Assembly (NCBI GenBank): GCA_028706105.1
Contig: JAQWCF010000006.1
Location: 1 to 36,810 of the forward strand
Direction: 5' to 3'
From: Candidatus Margulisiibacteriota bacterium
GTDB lineage: Bacteria > Margulisbacteria > Riflemargulisbacteria > GWF2-35-9 > DYQY01
DNA: 36,810 bases
Under the pieces are notes generated by a model. It did not search any database, was not told the DNA's origin, and saw nothing but the letters and a program-made list of their open reading frames with translations. The translations under genes and the position numbers were made by a program. Positions within the stretch are counted from its first letter, which is position 1. Each line of letters starts with the position of its first letter. This document shows positions 26,853 to 33,917 of the stretch, in pieces.

Positions 26853-27812
26853 TTAAACCTTACCAAAAGAGGTTTCTGGTGTATAGCACTGATTTTGCAT
26901 TAATCTGATAAGTTCAGGCAAATCGTTAGAGGAAGAAAAAGTATTGCCAACCATTCTTAGTTCGTGAGCATTAGGAAGACCTTTTACGTATTTGCTGATA
27001 AATTTTCTGAACAAGATAGCTGCTTTTTTTTCACCGTGAAAAGAAGACAAGTATTTGAAATGTAAAACCATGGTTTCTTGTAAGGGTTGTCTATCTTTGA
27101 GTAGGTAGTCACTAATTAACCAAGGATTACCCCATAAGCCTCTGCCTAGCATTACAGCATCTACGTCATATTCTGATAAATGTGCGGTAATATTTTCAGG
27201 AGTCTTTAAGTCACCAGAACCAATTATCACACCTGAAAATACTTTTCTAATTTCATTTAGTTTGTGCCAATTAGAAAGTCCAGAATACATTTGAACAGCA
27301 TAGCGTGGATGCAGACAAAGAACGTTTACCCCATTGTTTTCAGCTATTTTACATAAATCTAAATAGTTTTCTTCATTATTGTTCCAGCCAAGTCTAATCT
27401 TAATAGATAAGGGAATCTTTGTCGCAGAACGAACAGCACTTATGATTTTTTCTGTTAAGACAATATCTCTAGCAAGGGCTGCTCCTGCCTTTTGTTTAGC
27501 AACTTTTTTAACAGGACAACCTAAGTTTATGTCTATCATGTCGGCGCCTAAATCCTGAAAATGGTGTGCAGCAAAAGCCATAGCATTAGGGTCAGCTCCG
27601 AAGATTTGAATCGCTACAGGATGTTCATTTTTTTGAAAGGTAAAGTCCAGACTTTTTTTATCTCCTTTTACTATGCCCATGGCAGAAATCATTTCGGTAT
27701 AGCAAAGTTCTGCACCAAATGTTCGACATAAGTTACGAAAGGGAGGATCTGTTATTCCTGCCATAGGGGCAATAACGATTTTTGTTTTCTTAATTAATTC
27801 TTCAATTATCAA
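26853..27812 (-). CDS. dus: tRNA-dihydrouridine synthase (DusB-type)
   Basis: FMN-dependent reductase making dihydrouridine in tRNA. IAPMAGITDPPFRNLCR starts the barrel, and the catalytic Cys is C99 in INLGCPVKKVAKQKAGAAL. The FMN phosphate region is VIIGSGDLKTPEN and VMLGRGLWGNPWL. Length 319 aa is usual. The start is TTG at 27812, 5 nt after the parB stop, with no clear Shine-Dalgarno, so it relies on coupling. Assignment to the DusB subgroup is tentative. Confidence 0.94.
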   Translation of the reverse strand: MIIEELIKKTKIVIAPMAGITDPPFRNLCRTFGAELCYTEMISAMGIVKGDKKSLDFTFQKNEHPVAIQIFGADPNAMAFAAHHFQDLGADMIDINLGCPVKKVAKQKAGAALARDIVLTEKIISAVRSATKIPLSIKIRLGWNNNEENYLDLCKIAENNGVNVLCLHPRYAVQMYSGLSNWHKLNEIRKVFSGVIIGSGDLKTPENITAHLSEYDVDAVMLGRGLWGNPWLISDYLLKDRQPLQETMVLHFKYLSSFHGEKKAAILFRKFISKYVKGLPNAHELRMVGNTFSSSNDLPELIRLMQNQCYTPETSFGKV

Positions 27813-27817
27813 TTATG

Positions 27818-28633
27818 TTAAATATTTTCTAGAATATTCATAAGTTCTTTGTATTCATCGTTTGTGGAAAAGTTTATGACAAAAGAACCTTTTGAGTCTC
27901 TTTTTTTGCAGTAAATTTTATAAGTTGGGTTTTTTATGCTTACATTTTTAACAGATACTGATTTTTTTGGGTTTTTAGAAATAATTTTTGTTTCAATATC
28001 TCTAACAGTCATATTGTTACTAGTAATTTCTAGTAGCATTTTGTTTTGAGCATCATGAGTAGCAAGTTGCAAAAGTTTTCTAGCATGGCTTTCAGAGATA
28101 AGTTCTTCTTCAAGTGCCTTTTTGCATTCGAGAGAGAGATCTAGAAGCCTAATAGTGTTTGCTACCGCTGGTCTGCTTTTTCCTATCATTTCTGCTAAAT
28201 TAGCTTGAGTAATGTGTTGTTCTTCCATTATTTTTTTATAGCAGGTTGCTTGTTCAATAGGGCTAATATCTTCTCTTTGTATGTTTTCAATTAAAGCCAT
28301 TAGCATGCTTTCTTTGTCTGATATTTGTTCTTTGATAATTGCTGGAATAGAGTTGTGCCCAAGCTGTTTTGCGGCTCGTAAACGTCTTTCGCCAGAGATC
28401 AACTCAAAGCCATTATCTTTTTTTCTAACAACAATGGGTTGAATAAGTCCATTTTCCTTAATGGAATTAGCTAGCTCGAGAATGGACTCAGCCTTGAAAA
28501 TTATTCTTGGTTGATAAGGATTTGTAGTAATTTTTTCTATTGCAATTGTTTGTAGCCCCGATTCTACAGAAGTAGTCGAGTTTTTTTCTGGGAGTAATGC
28601 CGACAAGCCTCTTCCTAATTTATTTTTAGACAT
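27818..28633 (-). CDS. parB: Chromosome partitioning protein ParB
   Basis: CTP-dependent DNA clamp that loads at parS and slides along DNA. The N terminus KNKLGRGLSALL is the usual ParA-interaction motif. NPYQPR and GERRLRAAKQLG (81-92) mark the CTP-binding domain. The helix-turn-helix is ITQANLAEMIGKSRPAVANTIRLL. Length 271 aa. An AAAGGAG Shine-Dalgarno lies within the end of parA, and the genes overlap by 8 nt. Its cognate parS sites lie 1.4-1.8 kb upstream. Confidence 0.96.
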   Translation of the reverse strand: MSKNKLGRGLSALLPEKNSTTSVESGLQTIAIEKITTNPYQPRIIFKAESILELANSIKENGLIQPIVVRKKDNGFELISGERRLRAAKQLGHNSIPAIIKEQISDKESMLMALIENIQREDISPIEQATCYKKIMEEQHITQANLAEMIGKSRPAVANTIRLLDLSLECKKALEEELISESHARKLLQLATHDAQNKMLLEITSNNMTVRDIETKIISKNPKKSVSVKNVSIKNPTYKIYCKKRDSKGSFVINFSTNDEYKELMNILENI

Positions 28634-29381
28634 TAATTATCTCCTTTATTAAGTTTTTATAAGCCTTAGCTCCTTTAGATTTTTTGTCATAATTTATAAT
28701 AGGTTCGCCAAAACTAGGAGCTTCGCTCAGCTTAACATTTCTTGGGATAACAGTTTCAAAAACTAACGACCCCAAGTGTTCTCTTGCTTCTTCTTCCACT
28801 TGCCTACTAAGCCCCAGACGACTGTCGTACATAGTCATTAGAATCCCTTTAATTGTTAGTTCAGGATTTAGAGCCTTCTTAACAGTTTCTATTGTTTGCA
28901 TTAATCTTGCCAGTCCTTCTAGTGCGAAGTATTCGCATTGAACAGGGATAATAACTTCTGTTGAGGCAGTTAGTGCATTGATGGTGAGTAAGCCTAGGGA
29001 TGGTGGGCAGTCAATTATTATGATTTCAAAATCAAGATCTAGTTTATTGATCATTGTTTTTAAAAATCTTTCTCGATTGAATTCTGAAACTAGTTCAATC
29101 TCTGCACCAGCAAGGTCTTTGGTGGACGGCATAATAGCTAGATTGCTTATAGCTGTTGGGTAAACAGCTAATGTAGGGTCAATATTTCCGAGCATTGCCT
29201 CGTAAACGCTATGTGTGAAATTGTTTTCGTAAAGACCAAGACCGCTAGTTGCATTTGCTTGTGGGTCAAAGTCAATTAATAGTGTTTTTTTATTTTTTTT
29301 GCCAAACATGGCTGCGATGTTTACCGCGGAGGTTGTTTTGCCAACCCCACCCTTTTGATTTACTAAAGAAATTATGCGCAT
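28626..29381 (-). CDS. parA: Chromosome partitioning ATPase ParA (Soj)
   Basis: Deviant Walker A ATPase that drives origin segregation with ParB. Walker A KGGVGKTT is at residues 10-17, DFDPQANAT follows, and IIIDCPPSLG is the Walker B region. Length 251 aa fits the small Soj-type chromosomal protein without an N-terminal helix-turn-helix. AAGGAG precedes the ATG, which overlaps rsmG by 10 nt. The rsmG-parA-parB order is conserved near many origins. Confidence 0.96.
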   Translation of the reverse strand: MRIISLVNQKGGVGKTTSAVNIAAMFGKKNKKTLLIDFDPQANATSGLGLYENNFTHSVYEAMLGNIDPTLAVYPTAISNLAIMPSTKDLAGAEIELVSEFNRERFLKTMINKLDLDFEIIIIDCPPSLGLLTINALTASTEVIIPVQCEYFALEGLARLMQTIETVKKALNPELTIKGILMTMYDSRLGLSRQVEEEAREHLGSLVFETVIPRNVKLSEAPSFGEPIINYDKKSKGAKAYKNLIKEIINV

Positions 29382-30058
29382 AGCTTACTCCTTAATGGCT
29401 TATTCCTTGCTTCTCCGTTTTTTCTTGGAAGCTTTATTTTTGATTTTTTGGTCTTTGTGAATACTAGGAGTTGCCTATTTCTTTGAAACAACGAATATGG
29501 CATCTTTTTGAAGTCTCCAAATCCAAGATGACTGGCAACAAGCGAGGCGTTGCTTGCTTCTTCGTCAATGTCTGATGATTTCATGGCAATGAGAATGCCA
29601 CCAAATTTTAAGAGAGGGGAAGCGTATTCTAATAGAACGTCTAGAGGTGCCAACGCTTTTGCGCAGACAATGTTTGCGTTTTCCGGACAGCCAATGTCTT
29701 CTATTCTTGAGTTCAGGGCGGTTGCATTGTTTATTTGTAGTTCCTTTAAAACTAAATTAATGAAAGTTGTTTTTTTTCTGTTTGAGTCAATCATGGTGAC
29801 TTTTTTGTTAGGATTATTTATTGCGATAACTAGGCCAGGAAATCCTGCTCCAGAGCCAAGATCAAGAACGTTAATGTTGGAGTCAGAAAGGGTAGAAATA
29901 TAATCAGAAACAGCAAGGCTGTCCAAAATATGTTGGTCATACATTCCTTGCCAGTCCTTAATTCCTGAAAGGTTATGAATCTGATTTTCTCTAAGGAGCA
30001 AATCTATGATTTTATGAAAAATTTTATCATTTTCTGTTGATTGTTTCACGTGAAACAT
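29372..30058 (-). CDS. rsmG: 16S rRNA (guanine(527)-N7)-methyltransferase RsmG
   Basis: SAM-dependent methyltransferase acting on G527 of 16S rRNA. The SAM motif is VLDLGSGAGFPGLV (64-77), with VTMIDSNRKKTTFI downstream. The first codons (MFHVKQ) are formed by a perfect parS palindrome. No Shine-Dalgarno is visible before ATG 30058, and a GTG at codon 4 is an alternative start. The C terminus is Lys/Arg-rich. Length 228 aa is normal. Confidence 0.94.
   Translation of the reverse strand: MFHVKQSTENDKIFHKIIDLLLRENQIHNLSGIKDWQGMYDQHILDSLAVSDYISTLSDSNINVLDLGSGAGFPGLVIAINNPNKKVTMIDSNRKKTTFINLVLKELQINNATALNSRIEDIGCPENANIVCAKALAPLDVLLEYASPLLKFGGILIAMKSSDIDEEASNASLVASHLGFGDFKKMPYSLFQRNRQLLVFTKTKKSKIKLPRKNGEARNKPLRSKLCA
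30042..30057. promoter_or_regulatory. parS: parS site 1, within the rsmG start codons
   Basis: TGTTTCACGTGAAACA is a perfect 16-bp palindrome equal to the canonical Bacillus-type parS. It covers the first codons of rsmG, so ParB loading here could also affect expression of the rsmG-parAB operon. Confidence 0.95.
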
Positions 30059-30127
30059 TATGCCACAAATTTGTTATTTTTATAAGTAGAGAATTCGTGA
30101 TTTTATGGATTTTTTTCTTATTTTATT

Positions 30128-30159
30128 ATTAAAAATGTTTCACGTGAAACATTTTTAAT
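30128..30159. promoter_or_regulatory. parS: parS site 2, intergenic, in a 32-bp perfect palindrome
   Basis: The 16-bp parS core is at 30136-30151. The symmetry continues 8 bp on each side (ATTAAAAA and TTTTTAAT), giving a 32-bp perfect palindrome in the divergent rsmG-nadE gap. The A/T arms with T tracts could also form a terminator-like hairpin. Confidence 0.95.
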
Positions 30160-30206
30160 CGCTAATTACTATAAACAACATAACAAAAGGTGATAAAATA
30201 GATAAT

Positions 30207-31931
30207 ATGAAAATTGCTATTCACCAGTTTGATTCTATTGTTGGAAATCCAAAAGTTAACCTGCTTCGTATGGTTACTGGTGTCAAAGAGAAGGTTGCTG
30301 ATTTGCATTTGTTTGGAGAGCTAGCACTTACGGGTTGCTACGCGCAGGACATTTTTTTTAATAAGCAAATACAGAAGGAAGTAGAATTTTGTTTGCAGGA
30401 AATTGAAAATGTTTCACGTGAAACATTTTCAAGTATTGGTGTTGGTTTTTCAAGTGCAAATAAGAGCATAGGAGAGAAAGCGTTATTTAATACCTATGGT
30501 GTTTTTGGGAGAGATTCTTTTAGGCAAAACAAGGTTTGTTTGTCTGGGCATGAAGAAGTTAATGAGAGCAGGTGGTTTCAGGCTGGGAAGATAGAGTCTG
30601 TTAGTGTTAAAAAAATAGGTGATGAATATTTTGGATTTTTGACAGGCGAAAATGATTGGGCTGGCACCTCTGATGGAATAGCTAAAAAGCACTTTTTGTG
30701 TGAGCAGGATTTGTATGAAAAGTTGGCTGGGGAGGCAAAGTCTCAAGGGGTGAAGCTATCGGCTTTTATAAACATTTCTGCAAGTCCAGAGTATCTAGGA
30801 AAGCAAAAATTACGTTTGGGTAAGCTTTCTGGGATTGCAAAGCATTATTGCGTACCTATTATTTTTATTAATACAGTAGGAGCACAAGATGAATTGATTT
30901 TTGGAGGAAGAAGCTTTGTTTTAAATGCTAAGGGAGAATTAGTACAAGAACTTAAAGGCTTTGAGGAAGACATTCAGATAGTAGATACAAAAAAGATAGA
31001 CACAATGTCACAAGTAATTTTTAGTGAAGATAAAATGCGTGAGCTGGATGAGATGATAGGTTGTTATTTAAAGGGATATTTGCGGAAGTCTGGTTTATTA
31101 GACAAGAAAGTCATTGTGGGATTGTCTGGAGGTAAAGACTCAACTGTTGTTGCTGTAGCTTTAAAAAGGCATTTGGGTGCCGATAAGGTGCTTGGGGTTA
31201 TGCTGCCTTATAAATTAGGTAAATACACTGCTACTCTTTCCAAACAAATAGCTGAAAGACTTGGGAAAACCTTAAAAATAGAAGTTCGTGAGGTTATGAT
31301 TGATAATATGGTTGAGCCCATTCGCAGTAGTTTAAAGATAGCAAAAGATAGTCTTGCACATCAGAATTTACAGGCGAGAGTTAGGGCTAATGTGTTGTGG
31401 GCGATAGCTAATGAAGAGAATGGGATAGTTATAAATACTACTAATTTTTCAGAAGCGGCTGTTGGTTATGGAACAATAGGTGGTGATTTGTTGGGGTTAC
31501 CATTAATAGCTTCAATTCCGGCAACAATGGTTGTTGAATATTTGAGATGGTTAAAGGCTAATGGGGAAAACTTTTTAGACGAGGAAATGATTAGTCGACC
31601 ACCGTCGGCCGAGCTAATTCCTGATCAGATTGATGCGAATGAGCTTGGTGATTATGACTATATTGATCCGATATTAGAGGCGCTACGAATGAGTTATGGT
31701 AATCAGGAAAAAGTAAAAAAACAGTTCTTAGATAAAAGCGTAAGACAATATCAGCAATATTGGTCTGAGCCAGAGTTGTTTGAGCAGAAGTTAAAGTTTT
31801 TATCTACAAAACTTATCAATCAGACAGAGTATAAACGGTGGTATTATAATCGCACCCCACAGTTTACCCCCTTTAGTTGGCTTCGTTGGAGATGGCCATT
31901 AGCTAATGTAGAAATGAATAAAGAACCTTAA
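30207..31931 (+). CDS. nadE: NAD+ synthetase with N-terminal nitrilase-like domain
   Basis: Last step of NAD synthesis: amidation of nicotinate adenine dinucleotide. The N-terminal part (1-265) is a carbon-nitrogen hydrolase domain that in this family frees ammonia from glutamine; the C-terminal part (about 285-574) is the synthetase with the PP-loop GLSGGKDST. E38 (FGELALTG) and K109 (NKVCL) of the glutaminase triad are kept. The nucleophile position reads FGFLTGENDW, where the family has ICED.W, so Cys is replaced by Gly147 (codon GGC at 30645-30647). The protein may depend on free ammonia. AAAAGGTGAT precedes ATG. Confidence 0.93.
   Translation: MKIAIHQFDSIVGNPKVNLLRMVTGVKEKVADLHLFGELALTGCYAQDIFFNKQIQKEVEFCLQEIENVSRETFSSIGVGFSSANKSIGEKALFNTYGVFGRDSFRQNKVCLSGHEEVNESRWFQAGKIESVSVKKIGDEYFGFLTGENDWAGTSDGIAKKHFLCEQDLYEKLAGEAKSQGVKLSAFINISASPEYLGKQKLRLGKLSGIAKHYCVPIIFINTVGAQDELIFGGRSFVLNAKGELVQELKGFEEDIQIVDTKKIDTMSQVIFSEDKMRELDEMIGCYLKGYLRKSGLLDKKVIVGLSGGKDSTVVAVALKRHLGADKVLGVMLPYKLGKYTATLSKQIAERLGKTLKIEVREVMIDNMVEPIRSSLKIAKDSLAHQNLQARVRANVLWAIANEENGIVINTTNFSEAAVGYGTIGGDLLGLPLIASIPATMVVEYLRWLKANGENFLDEEMISRPPSAELIPDQIDANELGDYDYIDPILEALRMSYGNQEKVKKQFLDKSVRQYQQYWSEPELFEQKLKFLSTKLINQTEYKRWYYNRTPQFTPFSWLRWRWPLANVEMNKEP
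30403..30432. promoter_or_regulatory. parS: parS site 3, inside nadE coding sequence
   Basis: The 16-bp parS core is at 30410-30425, extended to a 30-bp perfect palindrome. It is read in frame as ENVSRETF (residues 67-74 of NadE), so the gene accommodates a full site with no change of frame. Confidence 0.95.
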
Positions 31932-31966
31932 AAAACACAAGTTATTATCCTTATTGATAGCTGTAT

Positions 31967-31980
31967 GTGAATTAATTCAC
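31967..31980. promoter_or_regulatory. Rex-type operator 1 (upstream copy)
   Basis: GTGAATTAATTCAC is a 14-bp perfect palindrome 36 bp after the nadE stop and about 26 bp upstream of the rex -35. It matches the Rex consensus TTGTGAANNNNTTCACAA at 11 of 14 defined positions. The same 14-mer recurs at 32053-32066. Confidence 0.65.
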
Positions 31981-32005
31981 GCCTGAATACCATATAAAAT
32001 AGCTA

Positions 32006-32034
32006 TTGTTCTAACCATAATTCAGTTGTATACT
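32006..32034 (+). promoter_or_regulatory. Promoter of rex-serA
   Basis: TTGTTC (32006-32011), a 17-bp spacer and TATACT (32029-32034). The predicted start near 32041 leaves a leader of about 40 nt that contains the second Rex-type palindrome and the GGAAG ribosome site. Confidence 0.65.
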
Positions 32035-32051
32035 AGTTTTAGATATTAAAG

Positions 32052-32067
32052 TGTGAATTAATTCACA
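32052..32067. promoter_or_regulatory. Rex-type operator 2 (promoter-proximal)
   Basis: TGTGAATTAATTCACA is a 16-bp perfect palindrome matching 13 of 14 defined positions of the Rex consensus. It lies just downstream of the predicted rex transcription start and ends 14 nt before the rex ATG, ideal for repression by roadblock. Confidence 0.8.
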
Positions 32068-32081
32068 AAAGGAAGATTCTG

Positions 32082-32684
32082 ATGTTACCAAAAAATACTG
32101 CAGAGCGATTATCTAAGATTTATGGTGTGTTACAAACAATTAGCAAAGATGCTGAGTATGTGACTTCAAAAGAGTTAGCAGCTGTTATGGGGACTACGGA
32201 TTTCACTATTAGGAAGGATATTGGCACGCTTAACATTATGAATTTTGGTAGAAAAGGTTACCATGTTGAGGAGTTGTCCTCAGCGTTGGGAAGGGTGCTT
32301 CAGTTGACACGACCATATAGGACATGTGTTGTAGGATTAGGAAAGCTAGGTACAGCGGTATTAGATTATGAAGCATTTAAAGATACTGGGTTTGATATTG
32401 TTGCTGGGTTTGATATAAATTTAAACAAAGTTGAAAGACTACACACGGAAATTGCTGTGTATCATTCAAGTGACTTGGACCATATTGTGAAAAGCAAAAG
32501 CGTTGAGGTGGCAATTATCGCTGTCCCTCAGGCGTCAGCCCAAGAGGTAGCTACAACTTTAGTTGCTAATGGAGTTAAAGCGATTTTAAATTTTTCCCCA
32601 GCACAAATTAAAGTACCAAAGGGAATTGCTTTGTATAATATGGACTTCACGGCGGCTTTAAGGTTTGTTGTGTCCCAAATTTAA
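32082..32684 (+). CDS. rex: Redox-sensing transcriptional repressor Rex
   Basis: Homodimeric repressor that leaves DNA when NADH/NAD+ rises. The N-terminal winged helix (about 1-60: LPKNTAERLSKIYGVL, VTSKELAAVMGTTDFTIRKDI) is followed by a Rossmann fold with GLGKLG (85-90). FDINLNKV, and a C-terminal swap helix beginning NMDFTAALRF, complete the family pattern. Length 200 aa is near the usual 210. Two matching palindromes upstream suggest autoregulation. It is followed after 18 nt by the dehydrogenase gene. Confidence 0.95.
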   Translation: MLPKNTAERLSKIYGVLQTISKDAEYVTSKELAAVMGTTDFTIRKDIGTLNIMNFGRKGYHVEELSSALGRVLQLTRPYRTCVVGLGKLGTAVLDYEAFKDTGFDIVAGFDINLNKVERLHTEIAVYHSSDLDHIVKSKSVEVAIIAVPQASAQEVATTLVANGVKAILNFSPAQIKVPKGIALYNMDFTAALRFVVSQI

Positions 32685-32702
32685 AAATAAAAGGAGAGAA
32701 AA

Positions 32703-33875
32703 ATGAGAAAAATATTAACACTAAACAAAATCGATGCAGCAGGTTTGGCTTTATTGCCACTAGATGATTATGAGATAGGTACAGAAATAAAGAGTCCGGA
32801 TGCTATTCTTGTCCGAAGCTTTAAAATGCATGACATGAAGCTGCCAGAGTCTCTTTTGGCAATTGGTAGAGCAGGAGCAGGAACAAACAATATTCCAGTA
32901 GATAAGTGTTTGGAAAAAGGAATTGTTGTTTTTAATTCTCCAGGTGCAAACGCTAATGCAGTAAAAGAGTTAGTTATTGCCGGTTTATTTTTATCTTCTA
33001 GAGACATTTATCAGGGGATTGTTTATTCTCAGTCATTACAGGGAAAGGGAGACGATGTTTCAACATTAGTAGAGAAAAATAAGGAAAATTATGCTGGTTG
33101 TGAGATTGCAGGGAAAACATTGGGAGTTATTGGTTTAGGCAAGATAGGCGTAATGGTGGCAAACGCTGCTCTTGACCTTGGAATGAAGGTAGTAGGCTTA
33201 GACCCTTTTATTTCTGTTGAATCTGCCTGGGGACTATCTAAGGATGTTTCAAGAGCAATAGGAATAGATGGACTGTTGGCTGAATGTGATTACATATCTA
33301 TTCATACACCGCTTAATGATGCAACAAAGGGCATGCTAAATGAAGGGAAATTTAAGGTTATGAAAAAAGGAATGAGAATCCTTAATTTTTCCAGAGGTGG
33401 CATTGTTAACAATGAGGACTTAAAAAAAGCGATTGATAACGGTATAGTTGCTAGATACGTCACAGATTTCCCTGATGAAGAATTGCTAGGAATCAATCAA
33501 GTAATTCCAATTCCTCATTTAGGTGCTTCTACTGCTGAAGCAGAAGTAAATTGTGCTGTAATTGTAACAAGCCAGGTTAAGGATTTTTTAGAAAATGGTA
33601 ATATTGTCAACTCAGTGAACTATCCTAATGCTACATTACCAATTAACTCAAAATTTAGATTAATAATTATGAATAAAAATGTTCCTAACATGGTTGGACA
33701 AATTTCTGCAGTTTTAGCGGAAAGGAATGTAAACATTATTGAAATGCTTAACAAAAGTAAAGGTGAGTATGCTTACAATATTATTGATGTTGAAAATGAA
33801 CTAGATGAAAAGACAATCAAAACGTTGCAGGGCATCAAAGGTGTTGTTAAGGTTAGGTTTATAGTAATTAAGTAA
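32703..33875 (+). CDS. serA: D-3-phosphoglycerate dehydrogenase with ACT domain
   Basis: NAD-dependent oxidation of 3-phosphoglycerate, the first step of serine synthesis. The nucleotide fold has GLGKIG (144-149). The catalytic set appears as R231 (NFSRGG), an acidic residue in FPDEE (about 259-260) and H272 (PHLGAST). Residues about 320-390 form an ACT domain (VPNMVGQISAVLAERNVNI), probably for serine feedback. Length 390 aa is the short SerA form. AAAGGAGAG precedes ATG. It is cotranscribed with rex; no serB or serC nearby. Another 2-hydroxyacid substrate cannot be excluded. Confidence 0.9.
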   Translation: MRKILTLNKIDAAGLALLPLDDYEIGTEIKSPDAILVRSFKMHDMKLPESLLAIGRAGAGTNNIPVDKCLEKGIVVFNSPGANANAVKELVIAGLFLSSRDIYQGIVYSQSLQGKGDDVSTLVEKNKENYAGCEIAGKTLGVIGLGKIGVMVANAALDLGMKVVGLDPFISVESAWGLSKDVSRAIGIDGLLAECDYISIHTPLNDATKGMLNEGKFKVMKKGMRILNFSRGGIVNNEDLKKAIDNGIVARYVTDFPDEELLGINQVIPIPHLGASTAEAEVNCAVIVTSQVKDFLENGNIVNSVNYPNATLPINSKFRLIIMNKNVPNMVGQISAVLAERNVNIIEMLNKSKGEYAYNIIDVENELDEKTIKTLQGIKGVVKVRFIVIK

Positions 33876-33883
33876 ACTCAAAG

Positions 33884-33915
33884 AAAAAAGCAGGGGTACA
33901 TACCCCTGCTTTTTT
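33884..33915. terminator. Strong bidirectional intrinsic terminator
   Basis: AAAAAAGCAGGGGT and ACCCCTGCTTTTTT form a 14-bp perfect stem around a 4-nt ACAT loop. There is a T run on each strand. It lies between the convergent serA and glgP genes and can end transcripts from both sides. Confidence 0.95.
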
Positions 33916-33917
33916 AG

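Noticed and set aside
33302-33496. Minus-strand frame opposite serA
   Set aside because: Antisense shadow of the dehydrogenase catalytic domain without any expression signal.
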